The notes: a model not told the origin generated them from the sequence alone. A DNA stretch of 64,000 nt from Acidobacteriota bacterium (GCA_019239425.1 JAFAZX010000026.1:62001-126000); one strand, 5' to 3'. Shown: positions 1-8,197, numbered from the stretch's first letter. Numbers and translations are program-made.

Positions 1-69
1 CCACGCGGGCCTGGCACACAGGAACAGGACGGTCAGAAGCAGGGCGAGACGGAAAGCTCGTGCGGACAT
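1..69 (-). CDS. N-terminal fragment of a secreted protein
   Basis: A minus-strand ATG at 69 opens a frame that runs off the window edge after 23 codons. The visible part (MSARAFRLALLLTVLFLC...) is a short basic n-region followed by a leucine-rich hydrophobic stretch, so it is a signal peptide. It starts 15 bases after the stop of the GH26 gene on the same strand and is probably the third gene of a secreted glycoside-hydrolase operon. Nothing of the mature protein is visible, so no function can be given. Confidence 0.6.
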   Translation of the reverse strand, partial: MSARAFRLALLLTVLFLCARPAW

Positions 70-84
70 GTCGGTGCTCCTTAT

Positions 85-1086
85 CTACCTCGGCAGGGTG
101 ACCTCTTCGTGGGTCAGCGTGCGCGGGTGGGCGTAGATTTCTTTGACGCGGTCGGGCGTGTTGTCGGAGACGAGCCAACTCGACCAGACCATGAACCAGG
201 ACCAGAGGGGCTGCGCTTCGAGGATTTCGGGCTTGGGCAACTCGCCCACCTCGCCGAGCGCGACGAGCTTGCCGCCGGCCAGCGCGCGCAGCTCGTCGTA
301 GTCCTTCTGCTCGTAGTCGAAGTGGTACACGTCGGTCGCGAGCACGTCCACGTAACGCGGGCCGGGGTAGTAGAGGCGGTAGCTGAAAGCCTCGTCCTTC
401 GGGATGTCGCGCGGCGCGTTCGCGTCCCAGACCCAGAGCAGGTTGTTCAGGCCGTGGTGGTTGACGAAGCGCTCGAACAACATCTTCCACAACTTCTGAT
501 AGCCTTCGCGGCCCCGCTTGTCGCCCCACCAGAACCAGACGCCGTTCATCTCGTGGTACGGCCGCCAGAGGACGGGCACGCGCGCGTCGCGCAGGCGCTT
601 GAGGTGCTCGGCGACGCGGTCGGCCTGCGCCTGCCAGCGCAGGTTCAAAGGCGTGCCCGGCGTCGTCAACTCCTTCCACTGCGCGTCGGTCAGCTCGCCC
701 TGGATGCTCTCCTTCCAGCCATACGGCGGGTCGTCCTGCGGCCGGCCGGCGTGCCACATCAGCGTGACGACGTAGCCCGCCCTGTATTTCTTTATCGCCT
801 CTTCGACGATCTCCGGCCCGTAGTCCTTCATCCCGCCGAGGATGAAGTCCGAGCCCCAGACGGCCGGGTACTTCCCCGTCAAATCGTGCGCCACGTCCAT
901 GTACTTGTTCAGCTCGTGGTTGTAGTTGTGCTGCCCGGCCAGCGTGTGCCGGCCCCGCAGGCTATACAGGTAGCTCAGAAGCTTCCGCGCCTCCGGCGAA
1001 GCGCTCCGGTTGACGGGCTCGAAGCCCTGCGCCGCGGCGCCGGAACAGGCGAGGAGCAAGAGAAGGACGAGCAACAGACTTTTCAT
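85..1086 (-). CDS. GH26-family endo-beta-mannanase-like secreted enzyme
   Basis: A 333-residue secreted glycoside hydrolase of family GH26, most likely an endo-1,4-beta-mannosidase. Residues 1-20 form a signal peptide; LLAC at 11-14 could also serve as a lipobox. The acid/base Glu is E179 in RPYHEMNGVWFWWG and the nucleophile is E279 in ALGEVG, both in the usual GH26 contexts; WHAGRP near 111-116 is also conserved. The open frame extends upstream into the neighbour's 3' end, but the ATG at 1086 begins the signal peptide and leaves a 16-base gap to the alpha-galactosidase gene, so I chose it. The pairing with a GH27 enzyme suggests galactomannan degradation. The family is secure; the substrate is inferred. 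Confidence 0.85.
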   Translation of the reverse strand: MKSLLLVLLLLLACSGAAAQGFEPVNRSASPEARKLLSYLYSLRGRHTLAGQHNYNHELNKYMDVAHDLTGKYPAVWGSDFILGGMKDYGPEIVEEAIKKYRAGYVVTLMWHAGRPQDDPPYGWKESIQGELTDAQWKELTTPGTPLNLRWQAQADRVAEHLKRLRDARVPVLWRPYHEMNGVWFWWGDKRGREGYQKLWKMLFERFVNHHGLNNLLWVWDANAPRDIPKDEAFSYRLYYPGPRYVDVLATDVYHFDYEQKDYDELRALAGGKLVALGEVGELPKPEILEAQPLWSWFMVWSSWLVSDNTPDRVKEIYAHPRTLTHEEVTLPR

Positions 1087-1102
1087 CTTCGTAGGCGTCG
1101 AG

Positions 1103-2305
1103 CTACTTCGACAGGCGGAGCATGAGAACGTCGTGCGGAGGGACTTCGGCCGAGAGCGGCGCGGCGGTCGTGCCCGAGTCCCTCTTCGCCCAGAGGTCGC
1201 GCGTTCTGTACGTGACCTTGTCGGGGCTGAAGCTCGCCTGCGAGAGGCCGTCGGTGACGGCGTGCTGCTTCCAATCGAAAGTGACTTTACGCGACGCCTC
1301 CCCGCGGTTGAGGAAGCAGACGGCCCAGTCGCCGCCCTCCAAAGGCTTGAGCCAGACTTCGAGCGCGCCCTCGGCGTAAGCACGGAAGCCCTGCACGCCG
1401 AGCGCGTCCTGATCGACGGCGACGACCTCGCGGTTCGTCAGTATCTCGCGCGTCTCGCGGCTCATGTGCTGGAGGTCGTTGCCGGCCATGAGCGGAGCCG
1501 CCAGCATCGCCCACATCGAGAAGTGCGCGCGGTCTTCCGCCGTCGTCATGCGGTTGCCGACCTCAAGCATGTCCGGGTCGTTCCAGTGGCCGGGGCCGGC
1601 GTGCGCGCGCAGGTCGCGCTGCAGGTCGAGGATGCGCATGACGCTCAAAGGCGACCACGTGCCGTAGCTCTTCTCGCAGTCGAAGCAGGCGGTGATGTCG
1701 CCCGTCGTGCGCCAGAGGTGGCCCACCGGCTTTGCCCACTCCCAGGGCTTATTGCTCCCCCACTCGCACAGGCTGAAGACGACGGGGCGGCCGGCCGCGT
1801 AGAGCGCGTCGCGCATCGTCGCGTACGCGCCCTCGGCCTTCAGCCCCTCGTTGTTGCACCAGTCGTACTTGAGGTAATCGACGCCCCAGCCCGCGTAAGC
1901 CAGCGCGTCCTGGTACTCGTGGCCGCGGCTGCCGGGCCGGCCGCCGCAGGTCTTCGCGCCCGCGTCGGAGTAGATGCCGAGCTTCAAACCCTTCGAGTGA
2001 ACGTAGTCGGCCAGCGCCTTCATCCCCGAGGGGAAGCGCGCGGCGTCCGGGTGGATGTTCCCCCCGGCGTCGCGCTGGCCGTGCCAGCAGTCGTCGATGA
2101 CGACGTACCGGTAGCCGGCCTCCTTCATCCCGCTCGCGACCAGCGCGTCGGCCGTCTCGCGGATCAACTTCTCGCTCACGTCGCAGCCGAAGCGGTTCCA
2201 ACTGTTCCAGCCCATCGGCGGCGTCCGCGCGAGGCCGTCGAACTTCTGCGCGTCGGCCGCGGCGCACGCGGCCAGGGTTAAGACGAGTGCGAGCACGATT
2301 CTCAT
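1103..2305 (-). CDS. GH27 alpha-galactosidase, secreted
   Basis: A 400-residue alpha-galactosidase of family GH27, which removes alpha-1,6-linked galactose from galactomannans or oligosaccharides. Residues 1-19 form a signal peptide. The catalytic domain opens with TPPMGWNSWNRFGC; the nucleophile is D148 in YLKYDWC, and D203 in LWRTTGD aligns with the acid/base Asp of human alpha-Gal A. WNDPDMLEVG (241-250) is the conserved substrate-site strand. A C-terminal beta domain follows from about residue 300. A TTG lies one codon before the chosen ATG; AAAGGA about 13 bases upstream is the only ribosome-site candidate. It is first in a minus-strand run with the GH26 gene and diverges from the M64 peptidase gene. 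Confidence 0.93.
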   Translation of the reverse strand: MRIVLALVLTLAACAAADAQKFDGLARTPPMGWNSWNRFGCDVSEKLIRETADALVASGMKEAGYRYVVIDDCWHGQRDAGGNIHPDAARFPSGMKALADYVHSKGLKLGIYSDAGAKTCGGRPGSRGHEYQDALAYAGWGVDYLKYDWCNNEGLKAEGAYATMRDALYAAGRPVVFSLCEWGSNKPWEWAKPVGHLWRTTGDITACFDCEKSYGTWSPLSVMRILDLQRDLRAHAGPGHWNDPDMLEVGNRMTTAEDRAHFSMWAMLAAPLMAGNDLQHMSRETREILTNREVVAVDQDALGVQGFRAYAEGALEVWLKPLEGGDWAVCFLNRGEASRKVTFDWKQHAVTDGLSQASFSPDKVTYRTRDLWAKRDSGTTAAPLSAEVPPHDVLMLRLSK

Positions 2306-2396
2306 CAACGGTCTCTGTCCTTTCGGGGGCGCGGCACGTCAGGATATTTATTAAAGCCGCGCCGTGCAATTTATCATCTTCGGGGGCCGGCGCGTG

Positions 2397-2402
2397 TAGA
2401 AT
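2397..2402 (+). promoter_or_regulatory. Possible -10 element giving a near-leaderless M64 mRNA
   Basis: TAGAAT lies 6 bases before the ATG at 2409, so initiation at the usual distance would start the transcript at or next to the start codon. There is no purine-rich ribosome site in between. No convincing -35 hexamer is visible, so this is tentative. Confidence 0.3.
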
Positions 2403-2408
2403 GTGCGC

Positions 2409-3818
2409 ATGTCTAAAACGGCTCTGGCTTCCCTTCTACTCCTCGCACTACCCCTGCTCTTCTCGTCGGTCGCCCGCCAGCCGACGCCCCGGACGATGCG
2501 GCTCGACTTCTACCACACGGGCACCGCGACGGAAGAGGTCTTCAGCCTCGACCGAGCCGTCGTCGAGCCCCTGCCGTGGCCCGGCAACCCTCGACACGCG
2601 GTCGACGACTCGAACCTCGGCAAATACCTCTTCGAGGTCAAGGACAAGCAGACGGCCCGCGTCCTCTACTCGCGCGGCTTCGCCTCCGTCTACGGCGAGT
2701 GGGAGACGACCGACGAGGCGAAGACTCTGCGCCGCACCTTTCAGGAGTCGCTCCGCTTCCCCGCACCCGACGCGCCCGTGCAGGTAGTTCTCAAGAAGCG
2801 CGACAAGCAGAACCGGTTTCAGGAAGTCTGGACGACGAGCCTAGACCCTTCCGACATCTTCATCGACCGCTCGACGCCCAAAGCCCCCGCGCCGCTCATC
2901 GAGATTCAGAAGAACGGCGACCCTTCGACCAAAGTCGACTTCCTCATCATCGGCGACGGCTACACGGCGGCCGAAGCCGCGAAGTTTGAGAAGGACGCCC
3001 GGCGCATGACCGAGGTGCTCTTCTCGACCTCGCCCTTCAAGGAGAGGCGCAGGGACTTCAACGTCTGGGCCTTGTGCCCGCCCGCCGCGGAGTCGGGCGT
3101 CTCGCGCCCCTCGACGGGCGTCCACCGAGACTCGCCGCTCGGCGCGACCTACGACGCCTTCGGCTCGGAGCGCTACGTCCTCACCTTCGACAACCACGCC
3201 CTGCGCAGGGCGGCCGAGTTCGCCCCTTACGAGTTCGTCGAGATTCTCGTCAACAACCGAACCTACGGCGGCGGAGGCATCCACAACCTCTACTCGACGG
3301 TCGCCGTCGACAACGCCTGGGCCGACTACGTCTTCGTCCACGAGTTCGGCCACCACTTCGCCGGCCTCGCCGACGAGTACTACACCTCGTCCGTCTCCTA
3401 CGCCCCTTCGGCGGAGCGCACGGAACCCTGGGAGCCGAACGTCACCGCCCTGCTCGACCCTTCGGCCCTCAAGTGGAAAGACCTGGTCGCGGCCGGCACG
3501 CCCGTCCCGACGCCGTGGGGCAAGGAGGCGTTCGAGGCTTACTCGAACGGGATTCAGCAGCGCCGCCGGCAGATTCGTGCCGAGCGCAAGCCCGAGGAGG
3601 TGATGGAGGCGCTCTTCCGCGAAGAGCTGCAACACGAACAGGCGATGTTCAAGCAGGAGAAGTACGCCGGCCGCGTCGGCGCCTTCGAGGGCGCGAACTA
3701 CGAGGCCAGAGGCTTCTACCGCCCCGAGGTCGATTGCATCATGTTCACGCGCACAAATCACTTCTGCGCCGTCTGCCGCCGCGCCATCGAGCGCGTCATC
3801 GACATGTACACCCGCTGA
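2409..3818 (+). CDS. Secreted M64-family (IgA-peptidase-like) metallopeptidase
   Basis: A 469-residue zinc metallopeptidase of family M64. A signal peptide covers about residues 1-22. The zinc site is HEFGHHFAGLADEYY, with H311, E312 and H315 forming HExxH and the HExxHxxGxxD pattern completed by D322. The N-terminal third is a beta-rich accessory domain; the C-terminus carries the family-typical DCIMF...FCAVC cysteine cluster. A GTG six bases earlier (2403) is in frame, but the ATG at 2409 begins the signal peptide. The GH105 gene starts 11 bases after the stop, so the two are co-transcribed. M64 enzymes include an IgA peptidase, but nothing here indicates that substrate; a general secreted protease role is safer. 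Confidence 0.88.
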   Translation: MSKTALASLLLLALPLLFSSVARQPTPRTMRLDFYHTGTATEEVFSLDRAVVEPLPWPGNPRHAVDDSNLGKYLFEVKDKQTARVLYSRGFASVYGEWETTDEAKTLRRTFQESLRFPAPDAPVQVVLKKRDKQNRFQEVWTTSLDPSDIFIDRSTPKAPAPLIEIQKNGDPSTKVDFLIIGDGYTAAEAAKFEKDARRMTEVLFSTSPFKERRRDFNVWALCPPAAESGVSRPSTGVHRDSPLGATYDAFGSERYVLTFDNHALRRAAEFAPYEFVEILVNNRTYGGGGIHNLYSTVAVDNAWADYVFVHEFGHHFAGLADEYYTSSVSYAPSAERTEPWEPNVTALLDPSALKWKDLVAAGTPVPTPWGKEAFEAYSNGIQQRRRQIRAERKPEEVMEALFREELQHEQAMFKQEKYAGRVGAFEGANYEARGFYRPEVDCIMFTRTNHFCAVCRRAIERVIDMYTR

Positions 3819-3829
3819 GGTTGAGACGC

Positions 3830-5200
3830 ATGAACTCCCTGAAGATAAGAACCGCCTGCCTCGCCCTGCTCCTCGTCGCGCAGCCCGCCTTTGCCCGCCA
3901 GCAGCCGCAGACCGACGCGAGCGCGCCGCTGCACACGCTGCGGCCCGACTACCCCGTCCCCTACGGCGTCCCGCGTTCGGAGGACGTCGCGAGGCTGCTC
4001 AACCTGATTCACGCCTACCTCGAAGAGACGACGCCCACCGGCTTCGTCAACTCGCGCACGGGCGCGGCGCTCACCGACTACGGGCAGATCGACCGGGACA
4101 CGACCTTGCGGCGCGGCGACTTCCGCCTGGTCAGTTACGAGTGGGGCGTGACCTACGCCGGCATGCTCTCGGCCAGCGAGGCGACCGGCGACCCGCGCTT
4201 CCGCGACTACACCGAGCGCCGCCTGCAGTTCATCGCCGAGGCCGCGCCGTACGTCAGCAAGACCGCGGCCGAGCACGCCTCGGATTGGGGCACGGGCCTG
4301 CCGATGCGCAACCTCGTCGCGCCGCGCGCGCTCGACGACTGCGGCGCGATGTGCGCCGCGATGATTAAGGCCACGCGCGCCGGGAGCAGGGCCAACCTCC
4401 GGCCCCTCATCGACACGGCCATCAACTACATCCTGACGAAGGAGCACCGCCTGCGCGACGGGACGCTCGCGCGCAACCGGCCGCAGCCGAACACCATCTG
4501 GCTCGACGACCTCTTCATGAGCGTGCCGGCGCTGGCGCAGATGGGACGGCTGACCGGCGAGAGGAAGTATTACGACGAGGCCTGCAAGCAGGTCTTGAGC
4601 TTCGCGCGCCGGATGTTCAACCGCGAGCGCGGCGTCTACATGCACGGCTGGGTCGAAGGGATGGGCGAGCACCCGGAGTTCCGCTGGGCGCGCGCCAACG
4701 GCTGGGCCTTCATGACCGAGGTCGAGCTGCTGGAAGTGCTCCCCGAGAATCACCCGCAGCGCCCGCAGGTGCTTGAGCTGTTGCGGGCGCACGCGAAGGG
4801 CCTGGCCGCGTTGCAGTCCGGCTCCGGCTTCTGGCACCAGCTGCTCGACCGCGAAGACTCTTACCTCGAGACCTCTGCGACGGCGATCTACACCTACGCC
4901 TACGCGCGCGCCATCAACCGCGGCTGGATCGACGCGACGGCCTACGCGCCCGCGGCGCTGCTCGCCTGGAACGCCGTCTCGACGAAGGTCAACGCGCGCG
5001 GCCAGGTCGAAGGCACCTGCGTCGGGACGGGCATGGGCTTCGACCCGGCCTTCTACTACTTCCGCCCCACGAGCCCCTACGCCGCGCACGGCTACGGCCC
5101 CGTCCTGCTCGCGGGCGCCGAAGTCATCCAGATGCTCAAGGGCCACAAGTTCGAAATTAACGACAGCTCCGTCCAACGCCTCCAGCCGAAGACCGACTAA
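3830..5200 (+). CDS. GH105 unsaturated rhamnogalacturonyl hydrolase-like protein
   Basis: A 456-residue protein of the GH88/GH105 (alpha/alpha)6-barrel superfamily, resembling YteR/YesR, which remove the unsaturated uronic acid left by polysaccharide lyases. Residues 1-23 are a signal peptide, so it acts outside the cytoplasm. TIWLDDLFMSVP (222-233) holds the Asp pair that contains the catalytic acid in this family; FRWARANGWAFM and YLETSATAIYTYAYARAI are the conserved barrel motifs. GAGG-type ribosome site GAGG at 3817-3820 precedes the ATG by 9 bases. It follows the M64 gene closely and, with GH26/GH27, makes a small plant-polysaccharide set. No partner polysaccharide lyase is visible. An exact substrate cannot be assigned. 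Confidence 0.85.
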   Translation: MNSLKIRTACLALLLVAQPAFARQQPQTDASAPLHTLRPDYPVPYGVPRSEDVARLLNLIHAYLEETTPTGFVNSRTGAALTDYGQIDRDTTLRRGDFRLVSYEWGVTYAGMLSASEATGDPRFRDYTERRLQFIAEAAPYVSKTAAEHASDWGTGLPMRNLVAPRALDDCGAMCAAMIKATRAGSRANLRPLIDTAINYILTKEHRLRDGTLARNRPQPNTIWLDDLFMSVPALAQMGRLTGERKYYDEACKQVLSFARRMFNRERGVYMHGWVEGMGEHPEFRWARANGWAFMTEVELLEVLPENHPQRPQVLELLRAHAKGLAALQSGSGFWHQLLDREDSYLETSATAIYTYAYARAINRGWIDATAYAPAALLAWNAVSTKVNARGQVEGTCVGTGMGFDPAFYYFRPTSPYAAHGYGPVLLAGAEVIQMLKGHKFEINDSSVQRLQPKTD

Positions 5201-5205
5201 AACAA

Positions 5206-5280
5206 TTAACCACAGAGACACAGAGGCTCAGCTCGGAGTTCATGACTCAACAAGCTGTGCCTCTGTGTCTCTGTGGTTAA
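5206..5280. repeat. Palindromic repeat family R1, copy 1
   Basis: Inverted arms at 5206-5233 and 5253-5280 built on the octamer CACAGAGR (TTAACCACAGAGACACAGAG on the left, its complement on the right). It lies between the convergent GH105 and dehydratase genes, and its right end supplies the TAA stop of the dehydratase (5277-5279). A strong bidirectional hairpin, plausibly a terminator. Confidence 0.85.
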
Positions 5281-6221
5281 ATTTCTCTGAGGATGTTGCA
5301 GAGCGTCGCGGGGTCGATGTTGCCGCCGGAGACGACGCAGACGATCTTGCCCGAGCCGGCGAGACCCGCGAGCGCGCAGGCCACGGGGCAGGCGCCCGCG
5401 CCCTCGGCGATGACGTGGTTGCGCTCGGCCAGCAGGCGCAGGGCCGCGGCGATCTGCCCTAAGCCGACGACGAGCGAGCCGTCGAGCAGCCCGCGCGCGC
5501 GCTCGAACATGACGGGGAAGACGCCGCGCCCGCCGATGCCGTCCACGAACGAGGGCTTGTAATCGATCATCCGCGGCTCGCCGGCCTCGAACGAGGCGGA
5601 GAGCGGCGCGGCCGTCTCCACCTCCGCCGCGTAGAGCCTGCACCCCGGCCTCAACTCCCGCATCACCGACCCGATGCCGCACGCAAGCCCGCCGCCGCCC
5701 CACGGGATGACGACCGCGTCCACGTCGGGCAGGTCTTCGAGGATTTCCAGTGCGATGGTTCCGTTGCCGGCCATCACCTCGGGGTCGTCGAAGGCGTGGA
5801 TGAAGTGCGCCCTGATGCCCTCGTAGGCGCGCCGCTCGAAGCACTCCCACCACTGTTCGAAGGTGACCTTGATGACGCGGCTCCCCAAACGCTCGGCGGC
5901 GCGCACCTTCGACTCCGGCGCGGTCTCGGGCGCGACGACCGTGCACGGCACGCCGAGGTCGCGCGCGCGCCACGCGACGCCCTGCGCCATGTTGCCGGCC
6001 GAGGCGGTGAGCACGCCCTCGGCCAGCTCTTCGCGCGACAGGTGGCCCAGGGCGTTCGCCGCGCCGCGTATCTTGAACGAGCCGATGGGCTGTAGGTTCT
6101 CCAGCTTGAGGTAGATTTCGGCGGGCGACTCGCGGTAGTTGAGCCGGACGAGCGGCGTCCTGATCGCCGCGCCGCTGATGCGGCGGCGCGCCTCCTCGAC
6201 CGCGGCGAGCGTTGGCAGCAT
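5277..6221 (-). CDS. Threonine/serine dehydratase-like PLP enzyme
   Basis: A 314-residue fold-type II PLP enzyme of the threonine dehydratase/serine racemase group. The PLP lysine is in GSFKIRGA (about residues 49-56), the phosphate loop is GGGGLACG, and SAGNMAQG is the conserved substrate-binding loop (SxGNxxQG). There is no C-terminal ACT regulatory domain, so it is the short catabolic or racemase type rather than biosynthetic IlvA. GGAGAAGG precedes the ATG; a TTG lies one codon before. It starts 16 bases after the stop of the ornithine-cyclodeaminase-like gene, a pairing also known for EutB/EutC of ectoine breakdown. Threonine deamination, serine racemisation or a hydroxyaspartate lyase activity are all possible. 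Confidence 0.8.
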   Translation of the reverse strand: MLPTLAAVEEARRRISGAAIRTPLVRLNYRESPAEIYLKLENLQPIGSFKIRGAANALGHLSREELAEGVLTASAGNMAQGVAWRARDLGVPCTVVAPETAPESKVRAAERLGSRVIKVTFEQWWECFERRAYEGIRAHFIHAFDDPEVMAGNGTIALEILEDLPDVDAVVIPWGGGGLACGIGSVMRELRPGCRLYAAEVETAAPLSASFEAGEPRMIDYKPSFVDGIGGRGVFPVMFERARGLLDGSLVVGLGQIAAALRLLAERNHVIAEGAGACPVACALAGLAGSGKIVCVVSGGNIDPATLCNILREI

Positions 6222-6237
6222 CAACCTTCTCCCCCCA

Positions 6238-7224
6238 CTAGAAATTGACCCACGTGCCCGCGCCCGCCTCCTTCGCGCGGTCGTACAGGAACGCCGCCGC
6301 TGCGAGGTCTTCGACGCCCAGCCCGAGCGACTTGAAGAGCGTTATCTCCTGGCGGGAAGTCCGGCCCGGCTTCGCCCCCGTCAGGACTTCGCCCAGCTCC
6401 GCGCGGATGTGCGACGGCCCGACGGCCCCTTCACGCAGAGCGAGGAGGTAGTCGCCCGCCTCGTTGACGAGCGATTCGACGCTGTCGACGAACAGGCTCG
6501 AAGCGGCCAGGGTCTCCGCGTCCAGCTCGCGCGTGTGCGGCGTGCACGAGCCGACCGCGTTGACGTGCGCGCCCGCCGACACCCATTCGCGCCGCAAGAC
6601 CGGCCCGGCCGAGTTCGTCGCGGTGACAACAAGGTCGGCCCCGCGCACGGCCTCTCCGACCGTCCCGACCGCCTCGACGGGAAACTCGTAAAGCCCCCGC
6701 AGCTCTTCGACGAGCGAGCGCGCGCGTTCAGCGCTTCGGCCCGCCACGCGGCAGCGGCGGACGTCGCGGACGCAGGCAATCGCCTCGACGTGCGTGCGCG
6801 CCTGCACGCCCGCGCCGACGACGCACAGGTCGCACGCGTCCTCGCGCGCGAGCACGTCCGTCGCCAGGGCGGAGACGGCCGCCGTCCGCACGGCGGTCAC
6901 GGCCGACGCGTTGACGACGGAGAGCAGCTCGCCCGTCTCCGCGCCGTAGAGCAGCACGGCCCCCTGGTGCGAGTCCTTGCCTTGCGCGGCGTTCCCCGGG
7001 AAGACGCAGATGGCCTTCAGGCCGAAGGCGGCGCGCGGCCCCGACGCGTACGCGGGCATCAACCCCATCACGCCCGCGGCCTCGGCCGGGCGGACGATGG
7101 TGCGCAGGGGCTGATGCACGCGCCCCTCGGCGCGCGCGACGAGTGCGTCTCGCATCAGCTCGACGCACTCCGCCATCGGCAGGAGTTCGACGACCTCTTC
7201 GTGACCGAGTACGAGAATCTTCAT
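6238..7224 (-). CDS. Ornithine cyclodeaminase/mu-crystallin family protein
   Basis: A 328-residue NAD(P)-dependent enzyme of the ornithine cyclodeaminase/alanine dehydrogenase/mu-crystallin family. The Rossmann motif is VVGAGVQARTHVEAI in the middle of the protein, followed by ADLVVTATNS; SAVTAVRTAAVSALATDVLA is cut here to the conserved RTAA segment that binds the substrate carboxylate. An ATG at 7248 would add eight residues, but it overlaps the -10 hexamer of the only good promoter upstream, so I prefer 7224. The dehydratase gene follows by 16 bases. Members act as ornithine cyclodeaminase, alanine dehydrogenase, or reduce cyclic ketimines; which one cannot be decided from sequence alone. 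Confidence 0.8.
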   Translation of the reverse strand: MKILVLGHEEVVELLPMAECVELMRDALVARAEGRVHQPLRTIVRPAEAAGVMGLMPAYASGPRAAFGLKAICVFPGNAAQGKDSHQGAVLLYGAETGELLSVVNASAVTAVRTAAVSALATDVLAREDACDLCVVGAGVQARTHVEAIACVRDVRRCRVAGRSAERARSLVEELRGLYEFPVEAVGTVGEAVRGADLVVTATNSAGPVLRREWVSAGAHVNAVGSCTPHTRELDAETLAASSLFVDSVESLVNEAGDYLLALREGAVGPSHIRAELGEVLTGAKPGRTSRQEITLFKSLGLGVEDLAAAAFLYDRAKEAGAGTWVNF

Positions 7225-7246
7225 GGCGGTTGTGGCGTGGCGCTCC

Positions 7247-7275
7247 ATTGTGCTTTCGCGTCACGCCGTCGTCAA
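7247..7275 (-). promoter_or_regulatory. Sigma-70-like promoter for the cyclodeaminase/dehydratase pair
   Basis: On the minus strand TTGACG (7275-7270), a 17-base spacer and CACAAT (7252-7247). It lies just downstream of the perfect terminator at 7278-7319, where a new transcription unit would be expected to begin. Initiation would be near 7240, which makes the ATG at 7224 the usable start. Confidence 0.5.
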
Positions 7276-7277
7276 AC

Positions 7278-7319
7278 AAAAAGCCACGGGCCGCCGTCGA
7301 CGGCGGCCCGTGGCTTTTT
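7278..7319. terminator. Perfect bidirectional intrinsic terminator
   Basis: Arms 7278-7296 and 7301-7319 are perfectly complementary over 19 bases around a TCGA loop; five A at the left edge and five T at the right edge give a U-tract on either strand. It ends the minus-strand run from the ATP-grasp gene to the small ORF and insulates the cyclodeaminase promoter. Confidence 0.92.
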
Positions 7320-7359
7320 GAGAAGCTTCTGAGAAGCTGCGGCGTCAGAGGCCGCGCGC

Positions 7360-7539
7360 TCACTTGAGGCCGTTGGCCCTGCGGTACTCCTTAAGGAAGG
7401 CTTCGGCGAACTTCTCGGCCGGGCCGGTGAACGGCCCCTTCCGCCCTTCCCAGGTGAAGAAGACGCGGCGGCCGCCGTCGGGCGTGGGGACGTAGGCCGA
7501 GCCGAGGCCGTACTCAAGGTCTACGTAGACGACCTCAAC
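7360..7539 (-). CDS. Small conserved-looking ORF with no canonical start
   Basis: A frame of about 60 codons, ending with TGA at 7360-7362, reads VEVVYVDLEYGLGSAYVPTP... and closes ...AEKFAEAFLKEYRRANGLK. Its amino-acid composition and G/C-ending codons look like a real protein, unlike the other frames. No ATG, GTG, TTG or CTG exists in this frame back to the stop codon about 110 bases upstream of 7539, which is inside the phosphatase gene. It begins at the phosphatase stop (7535-7537). It could use a rare start, be made by frameshifting from the phosphatase, be a decayed gene, or reflect a sequence error. I do not recognise the family. Confidence 0.35.
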   Translation of the reverse strand, partial: VEVVYVDLEYGLGSAYVPTPDGGRRVFFTWEGRKGPFTGPAEKFAEAFLKEYRRANGLK

Positions 7540-8194
7540 CTTCGACGACCCGGCGCAGCTCTTCGAAACGCTCGACGACGAAGTCGGCCCCGGCCTCCTC
7601 CAACTCCGCGCGGCCGCGGAAGCCGCCGGCGAAGCCGCAGGTCTTCATCCCCGCCGCGCGCCCCGCGAGCACGTCCACGCGGCTGTCGCCGACCATCAGG
7701 CACTTTTCGGGCGGCACTCCGCAAAGTCGCGCCGCCTCCCACAACGGCGCGGGGTGCGGCTTGCGCTCCGGCAGGCTGTCGCCGCCGAGCACCGCGACGA
7801 AGTGTTGATTAAGCCCGAGCCCTTCGAGCAGCCCGAGCGTGAACTCGAAGGGCTTGTTCGTCACGACGGCCAGGGGCAGCCGGCCGAAGTGCGCGAGCGT
7901 CTCGACGACGCCGGGGTACGGGCGCGTGCGTTCGAAGAGGTGTGTGCGGTAGTGGCGTTTGAAGTCGCGCACGCCCGCCTCGACTTCGGCGGGCGCGGGC
8001 GCGCGCCGCAGGCTCGCCGCGAGCGAGCGCTCCAGCAGCTTGTAGACGCCCTCGCCGACGAAGCCGACCACGCGCTCGCGGGCGAGCGGCGCGCGCCCCG
8101 CGTCGGCCAGCGCGAGGTTGACGGACGTGGCGAGGTCTTCGCGCGAGTCGACGAGCGTGCCGTCGAGGTCAAAGACCAGGCAGTCGAAACGCAT
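7535..8194 (-). CDS. gph: Phosphoglycolate phosphatase-like HAD hydrolase
   Basis: A 219-residue HAD-superfamily phosphatase. Motif I is DLDGTLVDS at residues 9-17, the helical cap occupies about 18-85, motif II is VVTNKP, motif III Lys sits in ERKPHP and motif IV is MVGDSRVDVLAG. Length and order match phosphoglycolate phosphatase (Gph) and its close relatives such as PpaX, which salvage 2-phosphoglycolate or dephosphorylate other small substrates. Its start is 3 bases from the stop of the upstream DUF1684 gene, so it is translated from a shared mRNA. Substrate is inferred from family similarity only. Confidence 0.85.
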   Translation of the reverse strand: MRFDCLVFDLDGTLVDSREDLATSVNLALADAGRAPLARERVVGFVGEGVYKLLERSLAASLRRAPAPAEVEAGVRDFKRHYRTHLFERTRPYPGVVETLAHFGRLPLAVVTNKPFEFTLGLLEGLGLNQHFVAVLGGDSLPERKPHPAPLWEAARLCGVPPEKCLMVGDSRVDVLAGRAAGMKTCGFAGGFRGRAELEEAGADFVVERFEELRRVVEG

Positions 8195-8197
8195 CGT

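Noticed and set aside
85..1383. 432-residue version of the GH26 protein
   Set aside because: The extra N-terminal 99 residues are Arg/Ser-rich and antisense-like, and overlap the alpha-galactosidase gene; the signal peptide begins at the ATG at 1086.
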